Source: an uncultured Rhodanobacteraceae bacterium (lineage in GTDB: Bacteria; Pseudomonadota; Gammaproteobacteria; Xanthomonadales; Rhodanobacteraceae). Taken from it: DNA of 11,442 nt. Positions 1-7,272 of the stretch are shown in pieces (position 1 is the first letter of the stretch; each line of letters begins with the position of its first letter). The stretch spans positions 1 through 11,442 of the forward strand of contig CAJXGK010000032.1 of assembly GCA_913053815.1 (NCBI GenBank). The letters run 5' to 3'. A program made the position numbers and the translations under genes. The notes below the pieces were generated by a model. That model was not told the DNA's origin, did no database searches, and saw only the letters and a program-made list of their open reading frames with translations.

Positions 1-647
1 CACCATCGTCCCCGCTGGTGTTCGGACGCCTGGGTGATGTTCGCCTCGTGTTTTTGGCTCGTCATGGGGCGCATCACCAGTTGGCTCCTCATCGGGTCAA
101 CTACCGGGCCAATCTATGGGCACTGCGTCAGGTAGGTGCGCAGCAGGTGCTGGGGATCAATTCGGTGGGTGGCATCCGTGCTGATCTGCGACCCGGAATA
201 TTGGCTGTGCCGGACCAAATTATCGATTACACCTGGGGGCGTAGTGGCACCTTTGATGAGCAAGGCGAAGCGCTACAGCACGTGGACTTCACCGATCCCT
301 ATAGCTCAGCATTACGCAGTCGACTCTTCACCGCCGCCGGCCAGATGGGTATCGATTTGGCCGAGGGTGGATGTTATGGGGTCACCCAGGGACCGCGCCT
401 CGAAACCCGGGCGGAAATCACCCGTTTACGCCGCGATGGTTGTGACCTGGTGGGGATGACCGGGATGCCCGAGACCGCCTTGGCGCGAGAGCTTGGTCTG
501 GACTATGCCTGCTTAGCCATTGTGGCCAACTGGGCAGCAGGTTGTGATCTGGAGCAGCGAAAAATCTCTTTTACAGAGGTCAAGTCCATCGTTGTCAAGG
601 CCTCTGCAGGCCTTCCCGGACTGCTTGCGGCCTTATTGCGTGATTGA
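1..647 (+). CDS. S-methyl-5'-thioinosine phosphorylase (MTAP/PNP family), 5'-truncated by window edge
   Basis: This enzyme cleaves 5'-methylthioinosine with phosphate to hypoxanthine and methylthioribose-1-phosphate, in purine and methionine salvage in the cytosol. The open frame enters from the left edge, so about 30 N-terminal residues are missing relative to the roughly 245-residue family; about 214 residues are visible. Family motifs seen in order are ARHG (phosphate binding), [41 protein letters not shown] and ANWAAG. The GMTGMPE form, and an Asn in ANWAAG where human-type MTAP has Asp, match the Pseudomonas methylthioinosine enzyme (PA3004) as I recall it, so a 6-oxopurine substrate is more likely than methylthioadenosine. 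A GTG at 18 is in frame but internal to the fold, so it is not the start. A general purine nucleoside phosphorylase is the main alternative. Confidence 0.88.
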   Translation, partial: PSSPLVFGRLGDVRLVFLARHGAHHQLAPHRVNYRANLWALRQVGAQQVLGINSVGGIRADLRPGILAVPDQIIDYTWGRSGTFDEQGEALQHVDFTDPYSSALRSRLFTAAGQMGIDLAEGGCYGVTQGPRLETRAEITRLRRDGCDLVGMTGMPETALARELGLDYACLAIVANWAAGCDLEQRKISFTEVKSIVVKASAGLPGLLAALLRD

Positions 648-816
648 GTCCTGTCAATGGGGCTGGGAAGTTCCGTTGCAAACGATGCAACATTGCTACT
701 TGCGCTTTTTGCCGGTTCGTGAGAAAAATATAGACCGTGCAGGGGCCGTTTGCGGTGGGGGACACTTTGCAGCTTCGACCAAGCTTGCATACCAGTCTAA
801 TGTTAGGAGTTTCACC
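648..816 (+). promoter_or_regulatory. Leader/promoter region of the cold-shock gene
   Basis: This 169-nt gap separates the phosphorylase stop from the cold-shock start. It has no convincing gene. It holds a small perfect hairpin (GTTGCA 675-680, loop AACGA, TGCAAC 686-691) and an AT-rich stretch with a TATAGA hexamer at 729-734 that could be a -10 box. No good -35 lies at normal spacing. Transcription from about 740 would give a leader of about 75 nt. Long leaders are common in cold-shock mRNAs, but I see no cold-box sequence that I can identify with certainty. The Shine-Dalgarno AGGAG at 805-809 is 7 nt before the ATG. Confidence 0.3.
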
Positions 817-1023
817 ATGCTTTTCGGTACGGTCAAGTGGTTCAACGACGCCAAGGGTTTTGGTTTCATCGCGCCTGAAGATGGCAGTAAAGATGTGTTT
901 GTCCATTACTCTGCGATCAATTCCAACGGGTTTCGTTCGCTTCAGGAGGGCCAACGCGTGAGCTTCGAAGTTGTGCAGGGTCCCAAGGGGTCTCAGGCTT
1001 CAGGTGTGGCCGTGGTGCCATGA
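817..1023 (+). CDS. Cold-shock domain protein (CspA family)
   Basis: This is a single cold-shock domain protein of 68 residues, the normal size for the family. It binds single-stranded RNA or DNA and acts as an RNA chaperone in the cytoplasm. The hallmark motifs are present: the start GTVKWFN, the RNP1-type KGFGFI (residues 13-18) and the RNP2-type DVFVHY (26-31), followed by EGQRVSFEV and the closing SGVAVV. The start at ATG 817 is chosen because the domain begins at residue 2-3 and AGGAG lies 7 nt upstream; the frame is open further upstream but that extension is not protein-like. It stands alone on the plus strand and converges with the ABC exporter. Cold induction cannot be inferred from sequence, since many Csp paralogues are constitutive. 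Confidence 0.93.
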   Translation: MLFGTVKWFNDAKGFGFIAPEDGSKDVFVHYSAINSNGFRSLQEGQRVSFEVVQGPKGSQASGVAVVP

Positions 1024-1030
1024 TACGTTG

Positions 1031-1073
1031 AGAAAAAAGTGTTTTGTGTCCCCGCCCCGTTCGAGGCGGGGAC
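1031..1073 (-). terminator. Intrinsic terminator of the ABC exporter gene
   Basis: There is a perfect 9-bp GC-rich stem (GTCCCCGCC 1048-1056 with GGCGGGGAC 1065-1073) and an 8-nt loop. Read on the minus strand, it lies 19 nt after the ABC exporter stop and is followed by ACAAAACACTTTTTT, a T-rich tail. On the plus strand the bases after the stem are not T-rich, so it fits the minus-strand gene best. It may still slow transcription coming from the cold-shock gene. Confidence 0.75.
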
Positions 1074-1092
1074 TCCGGTTGAGTGCTGCGGA

Positions 1093-2874
1093 TTAGGACA
1101 AGAACTGCAAGTGGGCGAGTTCCGCATACAGTCCGCCGCTCTGCAGTAGTTCCTCGTGACGACCTTCAGCGATGATGTGGCCGACATCCATGACCACAAT
1201 GCGATCAGCACGCTGGACGGTTGCCAGGCGGTGGGCAATCACCAGCGTGGTGCGGTTCTGTTCCAGTCGGGTAAGCGCCGCCTGGATGGCCGCTTCCGAT
1301 TGCGCGTCCAGACTGGATGTGGCCTCATCAAGTAGCAGCACCGGGGCATTCTTCAGGAGAGCCCTGGCAATCGCGATCCGCTGTTTCTGCCCCCCTGAAA
1401 GCCGTACCCCCCGCTCGCCCAGTGGCATCGCATAGCCCTGTGGCAGGGAGCGGATAAACGCGGCGGCCTCAGCCGCTGTCGCGGCGGCTTCGATCTCGGC
1501 TTGGTCGGCCTCGATCCGCCCGAAGCGAATGTTATCCGCGGCACTGGTGTGGAACAGGATCGGCTCTTGAGGCACCAGTGCCAGATGACGTCGCAGTTCG
1601 ACCGGGTCTAGATCGCGCAGGTTGATCCCGTCCAGCAGGATCCGGCCTTGCTGGGGATCATAAAAACGCAGCAGTAAGTGCAAAACCGTGCTCTTGCCGG
1701 CCCCGGAGGGGCCTACCAAGGCAACTCTTTCACCTGGTCGTATATGCAGATTGAAGTCTATCAGGGATGGGGTGTCGGGTCGCGAGGGATAATGGAATTC
1801 GATGTTCTCAAAAATGATCTCACCCCGTACGTGCCGTGGGGTAGGTTGTGGTGCAGCAGGGGCGACGATGACTGGTTGCTCGGTAAACAGTTCATCAATG
1901 CGACTCATGGCGCCTGCTGCACGCAGAACTTCGCCCCAGGTTTCACCCAGTGCGGCCACTGCCCCGGCGGCAAAGACCGCATACAGCACGAACTGGCCGA
2001 GAATCCCAACGGCCAGATTGCCGGCCACCACATCCCGGGCCCCTGACCAGAGCACCAGGGTGATGGCTCCGAACACCAGTACGATGATGGTAGCGGTAAG
2101 CCCCGCCCGTATTTGGATGCGCTGCTTAGCCGTGTGCAGGGCGGCCTGGGCTGCTTTATTGTAACGTTCGCTTTCAACCTGCTCACGAGTGTAGGCCTTG
2201 ACCGTGCTCACGGCATTGAGGGTCTCGTTGGCGATAGCCGCTGAATCTGCGATGCGGTCCTGATTGCTTCTCGATAGTCTTTGCAATTTTCGGCCAAACA
2301 GGGCAATCGGCAGGATTACACCCGGGATAACGAGTGCCGTGAGACCCGCCAGGCGTGGACTCGTCCAGGTCATCAATACGGCTGATCCGAACAGGGTAAC
2401 GATGCTGCGCAGGGCTACCGATACGCCGGAGCCCAGCATGTCCTGGACCACCGTGGTGTCGGTACCGAGTCGGGAGATCACTTCGCCGACCCGCAATCTC
2501 TCAAAAAAAGCCACATCCTGACCGATCAGATGGGCGTACAGACATTGGCGCAGGGAGGTCACGGCTCGTTCACCCAGCAGCGTGATGCAAAAATAGCGAC
2601 CAGCAGTGGCCAGGGCGAGTACCAGGGCGATTAGGAATAGCACCATGAAGCTGCGATTCAGCGCGGCCTCGGCACCTTGGCGGAAGCCGTGATCGATAAT
2701 CAACCGAACCCCGTAGGGTAGGGCCAGAGTGGCGCTTGAGGACAGAGCCAGGAAGACCACCCAGCTGATGGCCAGTCCACGGTGGGGACGCACATAAGGC
2801 CACAGGGACAGAAGTGCTCTGGGGCGGGCACGTTGGCGAATAGAGGTAGATTGCTGGGGAGTAGACATGGTCAC
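1093..2874 (-). CDS. MsbA-related ABC exporter, fused permease and ATPase
   Basis: This is a half-size exporter of 593 residues that would act as a homodimer in the inner membrane, moving lipids, drugs or other hydrophobic compounds outward; the substrate is unknown. Residues about 30-330 form the six-helix membrane domain, with hydrophobic stretches near 35-58, 75-92, 155-195 and 262-310. The ATPase domain follows: Walker A GPSGAGKST (388-396), Q-loop VPQE (Q436), signature LSGGQ (492-496), Walker B VLLLDE (512-517), D-loop SSLD and H-loop H548. All catalytic residues are intact. It resembles the MsbA-related single-gene exporters of proteobacteria rather than canonical msbA, and no lpxK neighbour is visible. 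The start is GTG 2874 or ATG 2868 (two codons inside); a weak GGA lies just upstream. It is transcribed divergently from the copper operon. Confidence 0.92.
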   Translation of the reverse strand: MTMSTPQQSTSIRQRARPRALLSLWPYVRPHRGLAISWVVFLALSSSATLALPYGVRLIIDHGFRQGAEAALNRSFMVLFLIALVLALATAGRYFCITLLGERAVTSLRQCLYAHLIGQDVAFFERLRVGEVISRLGTDTTVVQDMLGSGVSVALRSIVTLFGSAVLMTWTSPRLAGLTALVIPGVILPIALFGRKLQRLSRSNQDRIADSAAIANETLNAVSTVKAYTREQVESERYNKAAQAALHTAKQRIQIRAGLTATIIVLVFGAITLVLWSGARDVVAGNLAVGILGQFVLYAVFAAGAVAALGETWGEVLRAAGAMSRIDELFTEQPVIVAPAAPQPTPRHVRGEIIFENIEFHYPSRPDTPSLIDFNLHIRPGERVALVGPSGAGKSTVLHLLLRFYDPQQGRILLDGINLRDLDPVELRRHLALVPQEPILFHTSAADNIRFGRIEADQAEIEAAATAAEAAAFIRSLPQGYAMPLGERGVRLSGGQKQRIAIARALLKNAPVLLLDEATSSLDAQSEAAIQAALTRLEQNRTTLVIAHRLATVQRADRIVVMDVGHIIAEGRHEELLQSGGLYAELAHLQFLS

Positions 2875-3108
2875 GGTTGTCCAAATGCCCTGGTAAGGTC
2901 ACCGCTCCAGAGATGTTGCTCGGGAAAAATAACCCGCTAGAAAGGGAACGTGAAGGGGCCAACGAGAACCTTAGACACGGCAGTGTACGTGGCTCCTGCA
3001 GATTCAGCCAGTAGGCCGATCTGTGTCCAGAATGTTGCGTGGAGCTTAGATGAGGGCCGATAAGCTGAACAGCTCCGTCGCAGTAGACAGAACCATCAAT
3101 AAGAGTGC
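2875..3108. other. Divergent intergenic region
   Basis: This 234-bp gap lies between the divergently transcribed ABC exporter and the MerR-family gene. I see no gene in it. An AT-rich TTATTTTT run, read on the minus strand near 2925-2932, could be part of the exporter promoter, but I found no matching -35 at a normal distance. The regulator's own promoter begins at its right edge. Confidence 0.4.
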
Positions 3109-3140
3109 TTGACTTTATAGTTAAGTGTAGGGTTTACACT
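3109..3140 (+). promoter_or_regulatory. MerR-type promoter/operator of the copper operon
   Basis: A -35 box TTGACT (3109-3114) and a -10 box TACACT (3135-3140) are separated by 20 bp. That spacing is too long for normal sigma-70 use but is characteristic of promoters activated by MerR-family regulators (19-20 bp). The spacer holds an imperfect dyad centred on TTAA (3121-3124), the usual binding position for the regulator. A second, exact dyad, AGTGTA (3124-3129) and TACACT (3135-3140), overlaps the -10. Transcription would start near 3147, about 24 nt before the first start codon of the regulator gene. The gene would therefore be autoregulated, with copA and the following genes read on the same transcript. 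Confidence 0.72.
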
Positions 3141-3170
3141 AAGCAGGTTTTAGCGAGCGAGGGTCAGATT

Positions 3171-3581
3171 ATGCAAGGTGGAATGACGATCGGAGTTATC
3201 GCGCGACGTGAGGGACTGGCGGCGGAGACGTTGCGTTATTACGAGCGCCTCGGGCTAATTGCGCCCAGTCGACGCACGGCGTCCAATTATCGGTTGTATA
3301 ACGAGGATGCGGCCCGCCGACTGCGTTTTATACGCCGTGCGCAGGCTTTGGGTTTCAGTTTGAGTGAGATCGCCGAACTGCTCGCGCTACATCAGAATCC
3401 TGACAAGGACATGCTTGCAGTCAAGGACATGGCGCAAACCAAGATGGCCGTTATCTGCCGTAAGATCGACGACTTGCAGCGCATGAAGCAGGGTTTGGAG
3501 TCGTTGTCCGAGCAATGTCCCGGCCATGGGCCGACCGCGGAGTGTCCAATTCTTGAAGCGCTTCTCAAGGACGATGTCTAG
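3171..3581 (+). CDS. MerR-family metal-responsive regulator (CueR/ZntR-like)
   Basis: This 136-residue activator probably twists its long-spacer promoter on binding a soft metal ion, most likely Cu(I) given copA next door. The N-terminal winged helix-turn-helix is clear ([12 protein letters not shown], then [17 protein letters not shown]), followed by a long dimerisation helix and a C-terminal metal loop [10 protein letters not shown]. Counted from the internal ATG 3183, it aligns without gaps to E. coli CueR up to the first metal Cys, giving Cys112 and Cys121. Two features are unlike CueR: residue 77 is Met, where CueR has Ser and divalent-metal sensors have Cys, and the loop has eight residues between the cysteines, as in ZntR, rather than seven. 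The start at 3171 has GAGGG 7 nt upstream; 3183 is the alternative and fits family length better. The gene leads the copA run; 50 nt separate it from copA. Confidence 0.88.
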   Translation: MQGGMTIGVIARREGLAAETLRYYERLGLIAPSRRTASNYRLYNEDAARRLRFIRRAQALGFSLSEIAELLALHQNPDKDMLAVKDMAQTKMAVICRKIDDLQRMKQGLESLSEQCPGHGPTAECPILEALLKDDV

Positions 3582-3631
3582 GAGTCGGCCGTACTTGCCC
3601 GGAATCGGTATCAAAAAACGGAGTCAACAGC

Positions 3632-6151
3632 ATGAACCAATTTGAAATTGCCATCGAGGGGATGACCTGCGCTTCGTGCAGCGCGCGAATCGAACGGGCC
3701 TTGAACAAGCTTGAGGGGGTTGAGTCCACCGCGGTCAATCTCGCCACGGAGCGTGCTGAGCTGCGCTATGACCCACAACGACTCACGCCTGATATGATCA
3801 TCAAAGTCATTGCCGAGGCCGGCTACCAGCCGGTGACTCGTGAGGTCGAGCTGGCCATTGAGGGGATGACCTGTGCATCGTGTGTGGGGCGGGTAGAGCG
3901 TGCCTTACATCGTGCTCCGGGCGTGCTGGAGGCAACAGTCAATCTTGCCACGGAGCGTGCCACGGTGCGTTTTGTGCCGGCCATGGTCGATAGTGATGGT
4001 TTGCTCGCGGTAGTCAGCGATGCCGGGTATGTAGCCAAGGCTACGGGCGATGGTGATGCCGATGAATTGGTGCAGCAACAGCGGGTGTTGCGCAATATGC
4101 GCCGTGATGTACTGCTTGCTGCGGGGTTGACGGTGCCGATTCTGGTGCTTTCGATGGGTTCAATCTTCATCCCGGCGTTACGCCACGCCTTGACCACCAG
4201 CAGCCCATTCCCACAGTTCTGGGTATGGGTACAGTTTGTTCTGGCCTCGGCGGTACTGTTTGGTCCCGGGCGGCGGTTTTTTCGACCGGGCTTGGCCGCT
4301 TATCGGCATCTTGCCCCCGACATGAACTCCCTGGTTGCGACCGGTGCTGGTGCGGCTTGGGTCTACAGTTCTACCGTGCTACTCATGCCGTCGCTGTTTG
4401 CGGTACAAGATAGACAGGTCTATTTCGATTCGGCCTCGGTAATTATTGCGGTCATACTCCTCGGCAAGTTCATGGAGGCCCTAGCTAAAGGGCGTACTTC
4501 GGCGGCTATCAAGAAGCTTGCGGGCTTGCAGGTCAAGACGACACTACGGCTGAATGCTGAGGGGCAGGAGGAGGAGGTTCTCGTGGCGCAGCTACGAGTG
4601 GGCGATCAATTGGTGGTCAAGCCGGGCGAACGAATTCCGGTCGATGGGCAGGTTCGTGAAGGCAATGCCAATGTCGACGAGTCTATGCTGACCGGTGAGC
4701 CGCTGCCTGTCGCCAAGTCGGCAGGAGACGATGTCGTTAGCGGTACGGTGAATTTGGACGGACGCTTGGTATTCGAGGCCACCTCGGTGGGAAAAGACAC
4801 GGTTCTGGCCCAGATCATTACCTTGGTGGAACGCGCCCAGACCGGCAAATTACCGATCCAGGGTCTTGCTGACCGGGTCGTACGCATATTCAGTCCGGCG
4901 GTGCTACTCATCGCGATTCTGTCCTTCGTGGTCTGGATGGTCCTGACCGGTGATGTCAGCACCGCACTAGTAGCGGCCGTGGCGGTACTGGTGGTTGCCT
5001 GTCCTTGTGCTATGGGTCTGGCCACCCCTTCCGCCATCATGGTGGGTACTGGGCGGGCGGCTGAACTGGGGGTTCTGTTCCGCAAGGGCGAGGCGCTGGA
5101 GCTCCTTTCACACGTTGATACGGTATTGTTCGATAAGACCGGCACCCTGACCGAAGGACGGCCCAGCGTGACGGAAGTTATCGCCGATGATGAGGGTGAG
5201 GTACTGCGGAGGGCGGCCTCTCTGGAAGCGGGTTCGGAACATCCACTTGCTAAGGCCTTGGTTGATGCCGCCGAGGCGAGAGAGTTGGAGTTGCCTGCCG
5301 TCGAGGATTTTCATGCCGTAGTTGGATACGGTATAGAGGGTCGTATGGGTGGGCATATCTTCCGCGTTGGCGCACAGCGTTTCATGGATGCTTCTAAGAT
5401 TCCTGTTGCGGACTGGGTGGATCGTGCCCGCCATTTGGAATCGGAAGGTCGGACAGTGGTCTATGTGGCGGTCGAAGAGCGAGTGCTGGGTCTGGTCGCT
5501 ATTGCCGATTCAATAAAGGATGAGGCAGCGCGGGTCGTCAAGGCACTGCAGGACCGGAAACTTCATGTGGCGATGGTCACCGGTGACGCTCAGCGTACGG
5601 CCGAGGCGGTGGCTAGACAGTTGGGGATTGACGAGATCCATGCCGAAGTCCTGCCTCAAGGCAAGGCTGCGGTGGTGGAGGCGATGCAGAAGGCTGGAAA
5701 GCAGGTGGTATTTATCGGCGATGGTATCAACGATGCGCCGGCCTTGGCCCAGGCCAATGTGGGCATTGCCCTGGCCTCGGGAACCGATATCGCTATGGAA
5801 GCCGCAGACGTGACGCTGACTCATGGCCACCTTGCCGGAGTGGTAACGTCACTCACGGCGGCTCGCAAGACACTCAGCAACATTCGCGGTAACCTGTTTT
5901 GGGCGTTTTTCTACAACATTCTGCTGATTCCTATTGCGGCCGGTCTGGCGGTGCCGCTCGGAATCCACCTCAATCCAATGCTTGCTGCTGTAGCCATGGG
6001 GCTATCCTCCATGTTTGTGCTTGGCAACAGTTTACGGCTCAGAAAACTACCTGATTTCAGGCCTGTTGCTACCGCGTTGGAGGTACCGAAGGAGATCCAG
6101 AAAGTCATATCGGAGCCCGGCTTGGATCCGGATTCACCACAAACTTCCTAG
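3632..6151 (+). CDS. copA: Cu(I)-exporting P1B-type ATPase
   Basis: This 839-residue inner-membrane pump uses ATP to move Cu(I) from cytoplasm to periplasm. There are two N-terminal heavy-metal-binding domains, each with GMTCASC (Cys13/Cys16 and Cys81/Cys84). Eight membrane helices follow, with the transport motif CPC at 457-459. The actuator loop carries TGEP (354-357). The phosphorylation site is DKTGT (Asp501). The nucleotide domain has SEHPL (535-539), TGD (650-652) and GDGINDAP (697-704). Late helices carry YN (761-762) and MGLSS (789-793), the Cu(I)-specific P1B-1 signature, so Zn/Cd/Pb export is unlikely. ATG 3632 has GGAG 8 nt upstream. The roughly 30 residues after the last helix are hydrophilic, without a metal motif. 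It lies between its likely regulator and the DUF302 and CopZ-like genes. Confidence 0.97.
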   Translation: MNQFEIAIEGMTCASCSARIERALNKLEGVESTAVNLATERAELRYDPQRLTPDMIIKVIAEAGYQPVTREVELAIEGMTCASCVGRVERALHRAPGVLEATVNLATERATVRFVPAMVDSDGLLAVVSDAGYVAKATGDGDADELVQQQRVLRNMRRDVLLAAGLTVPILVLSMGSIFIPALRHALTTSSPFPQFWVWVQFVLASAVLFGPGRRFFRPGLAAYRHLAPDMNSLVATGAGAAWVYSSTVLLMPSLFAVQDRQVYFDSASVIIAVILLGKFMEALAKGRTSAAIKKLAGLQVKTTLRLNAEGQEEEVLVAQLRVGDQLVVKPGERIPVDGQVREGNANVDESMLTGEPLPVAKSAGDDVVSGTVNLDGRLVFEATSVGKDTVLAQIITLVERAQTGKLPIQGLADRVVRIFSPAVLLIAILSFVVWMVLTGDVSTALVAAVAVLVVACPCAMGLATPSAIMVGTGRAAELGVLFRKGEALELLSHVDTVLFDKTGTLTEGRPSVTEVIADDEGEVLRRAASLEAGSEHPLAKALVDAAEARELELPAVEDFHAVVGYGIEGRMGGHIFRVGAQRFMDASKIPVADWVDRARHLESEGRTVVYVAVEERVLGLVAIADSIKDEAARVVKALQDRKLHVAMVTGDAQRTAEAVARQLGIDEIHAEVLPQGKAAVVEAMQKAGKQVVFIGDGINDAPALAQANVGIALASGTDIAMEAADVTLTHGHLAGVVTSLTAARKTLSNIRGNLFWAFFYNILLIPIAAGLAVPLGIHLNPMLAAVAMGLSSMFVLGNSLRLRKLPDFRPVATALEVPKEIQKVISEPGLDPDSPQTS
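3641..4045 (+). repeat. Tandem duplication of the HMA domain within copA
   Basis: The two metal-binding domains are in-frame repeats offset by 204 bp (68 codons). Identity is still visible in DNA: 22 of 23 bases match between 3734-3756 and 3938-3960, and the GAGGGGATGACCTG stretch before each CXXC pair is shared. This indicates a fairly recent duplication or gene conversion within the gene. Confidence 0.8.
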
Positions 6152-6183
6152 TCATTTCATACTCATCCTATCAGGAGATCATG

Positions 6184-6579
6184 ATGTCTAACTATGCCTT
6201 TCACATCACCCGCAAGGGTACGTTCGACACGATTGTGCAGGATACTACGGCGGCCCTAAAAGAAGAGGGTTTCGGAGTACTGACCGAGATCGATGTCGCC
6301 GCTACGCTGCAGGCCAAGCTGCAGATCGAACACCGGCCTTACCGGATTCTGGGTGCCTGCAATCCTACACTCGCCCATCAGGCCCTGGAGGCCGACCCGG
6401 ATATCGGTACCTTGCTTCCTTGCAATGTGGTGGTGCGTGAGGAGAGTGACGGCACGGTGAGCGTTTTATTCATGGATCCGGAGGCCGTATTGGGTTTGGT
6501 GAACAAGCCCGAGGTGACGGCGTTGGGTCACCAGGTACGGGAGCGATTATTACGGGTGGCGAATGCCCTGCGTGACTGA
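6184..6579 (+). CDS. DUF302 domain protein
   Basis: This is a 131-residue soluble protein with no signal peptide or membrane segment. The pattern LGACNPTLAHQAL (57-69), DPDIGTLLPCNVVV (71-84) and the acidic EESDG turn identify the DUF302 family. Its biochemical function is not established; the family adopts a small alpha/beta fold and is often seen near redox or metal genes. Two cysteines, Cys59 and Cys80, lie in conserved parts and could bind metal or act in thiol chemistry, which is inference. ATG 6184 is preferred over the adjacent ATG 6181 because AGGAG (6173-6177) then sits 6 nt away rather than 3. It is 32 nt after copA and 38 nt before the copZ-like gene, so it is most likely co-transcribed. 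Confidence 0.88.
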   Translation: MSNYAFHITRKGTFDTIVQDTTAALKEEGFGVLTEIDVAATLQAKLQIEHRPYRILGACNPTLAHQALEADPDIGTLLPCNVVVREESDGTVSVLFMDPEAVLGLVNKPEVTALGHQVRERLLRVANALRD

Positions 6580-6617
6580 TCGACTTTTTTTAATCTCAAT
6601 CAATGAGGAGTTCGACA

Positions 6618-6818
6618 ATGAATGAAATCAACCTGAAAGTGACCGGTATGACCTGTGGACATTGTGTGAGTTCGGTGACCAAGGCTTTGCAGGCCATCTC
6701 CGGAGTAGAACAGGCTGAAGTCACCTTGAAGCCCGGTGCTGCCAAGGTACGAGGTACTGCAAAGCTTGAGGACCTGGTGGCAGCGATCGAGGCCGAAGGT
6801 TATAAGGCCGAGGTCTGA
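6618..6818 (+). CDS. copZ: Heavy-metal-associated domain protein, CopZ-like copper chaperone
   Basis: This 66-residue protein is one complete HMA (ferredoxin-like) domain: GMTCGHC with Cys13 and Cys16 as metal ligands, then SSVTKALQAISGV, EVTLKPGAAKV and a closing AIEAEGYKAEV. It would carry Cu(I) in the cytoplasm and pass it to the two similar domains at the N terminus of CopA. There is no signal peptide, which argues against a MerP-type periplasmic mercury protein. ATG 6618 is chosen over the in-frame ATG 6603 because GAGGAG (6605-6610) lies 7 nt upstream and the domain starts directly. The T-run at 6585-6591 just upstream has no strong hairpin before it, so I do not call a terminator there. 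Confidence 0.92.
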   Translation: MNEINLKVTGMTCGHCVSSVTKALQAISGVEQAEVTLKPGAAKVRGTAKLEDLVAAIEAEGYKAEV

Positions 6819-6824
6819 AAAGAT

Positions 6825-6947
6825 CTCTAAAAACCGTCGCCTGCGAGCCGAGTGCATGTCGTTACGAAGAGCGCAGCACAAGACCGGTCAAGATGTGCAG
6901 CTAGGTATGCACCAGCATTCGAGACTGCAATCGGTTCGCACGACGAG
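6825..6947. repeat. Imperfect inverted repeat carrying a shared intergenic motif
   Basis: The copZ-grx gap holds a forward motif (6842-6856, TGCGAGCCGAGTGCA) and its near-exact reverse complement (6926-6940, TGCAATCGGTTCGCA). They would pair over 15 bp with one G-U and one mismatch around a loop of about 69 nt. The forward arm is preceded by CTCTAAAAACC (6825-6835), which also precedes the third copy at 7865-7902. It could be a remnant of a mobile element, a REP-like unit, or a structured RNA separating the two cistrons. No transposase is visible. Confidence 0.55.
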
Positions 6948-6969
6948 TTATTCAAGGTGTACCTGAGAT

Positions 6970-7215
6970 ATGGCGGTAAAGGTTCTTTTGTATACGAGTC
7001 CGGGTTGCCCGGATTGTATAGCCGTGAAGCAATTCCTGCACCATCACGATATTGTCTATGACGAGCGCGACATCACCGCCCCGGGTGTGGCCGATGAGGC
7101 GAAATCTCGTTATGGCGTGCGGGTGGCTCCGATCACTGTGATCGGTGAGCAAGTGCTCTTCGGAACCTTTTCCCAACAGCGGCCAAGCTTACAGAAATAC
7201 TTACTACAGCGTTGA
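6970..7215 (+). CDS. Glutaredoxin-like protein with CPDC active site
   Basis: This is an 81-residue single thioredoxin-fold protein, the usual size for bacterial glutaredoxins. The strand KVLLYTSPGCPDC places the dithiol at Cys13-Pro-Asp-Cys16. The VAPIT segment supplies the cis-proline, and VIGEQVLFGTF corresponds to the glycine-containing turn before the last helices. It would reduce disulfides or glutathione adducts in the cytoplasm; near a copper pump, a role in thiol repair or glutathione-Cu handling is possible but inferred. CPDC differs from the classical CPYC, and NrdH-type redoxins are an alternative. The start ATG 6970 has only a weak upstream site (AAGGTG, 10 nt away). It follows the CopZ-like gene after 151 nt of repeat-bearing DNA, so co-transcription is less certain. 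Confidence 0.87.
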   Translation: MAVKVLLYTSPGCPDCIAVKQFLHHHDIVYDERDITAPGVADEAKSRYGVRVAPITVIGEQVLFGTFSQQRPSLQKYLLQR

Positions 7216-7241
7216 CAACCCTTGGTAACCAGGGAAATATG
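7212..7241 (+). promoter_or_regulatory. Possible internal promoter with dyad, upstream of cytochrome c
   Basis: A consensus -35 TTGACA (7212-7217) overlaps the glutaredoxin stop codon. Seventeen to eighteen bases later lies a poor -10 (AAATAT/AATATG, 7235-7241). The spacer contains a dyad with interrupted arms, CCTTGG and CCAGG around TAA (7220-7234). A dyad between the boxes would suit a regulator that acts on the spacer, but the weak -10 leaves this tentative. Confidence 0.3.
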
Positions 7242-7272
7242 GGGGCCGGGTATTGATGGGAGTAGCAAAGCA

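Noticed and set aside
6580..6600. Terminator at the T-run between the DUF302 and copZ genes
   Set aside because: Seven T's occur at 6585-6591, but there is no stable GC-rich hairpin directly before them.
6618..6818. MerP-type mercury-binding protein
   Set aside because: It has no signal peptide, no other mer genes are near, and it sits behind a Cu(I)-type ATPase, so a copper chaperone fits better.
6825..6960. Integron attC site or cassette recombination site
   Set aside because: The inverted repeat resembles an attC layout, but the required GTTRRRY and RYYYAAC core sites are not present at its ends and there is no integrase in the window.
6852..7061. Plus-strand frame overlapping the start of the glutaredoxin gene
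   Set aside because: It overlaps a clear glutaredoxin in another frame and reads through the inverted repeat.
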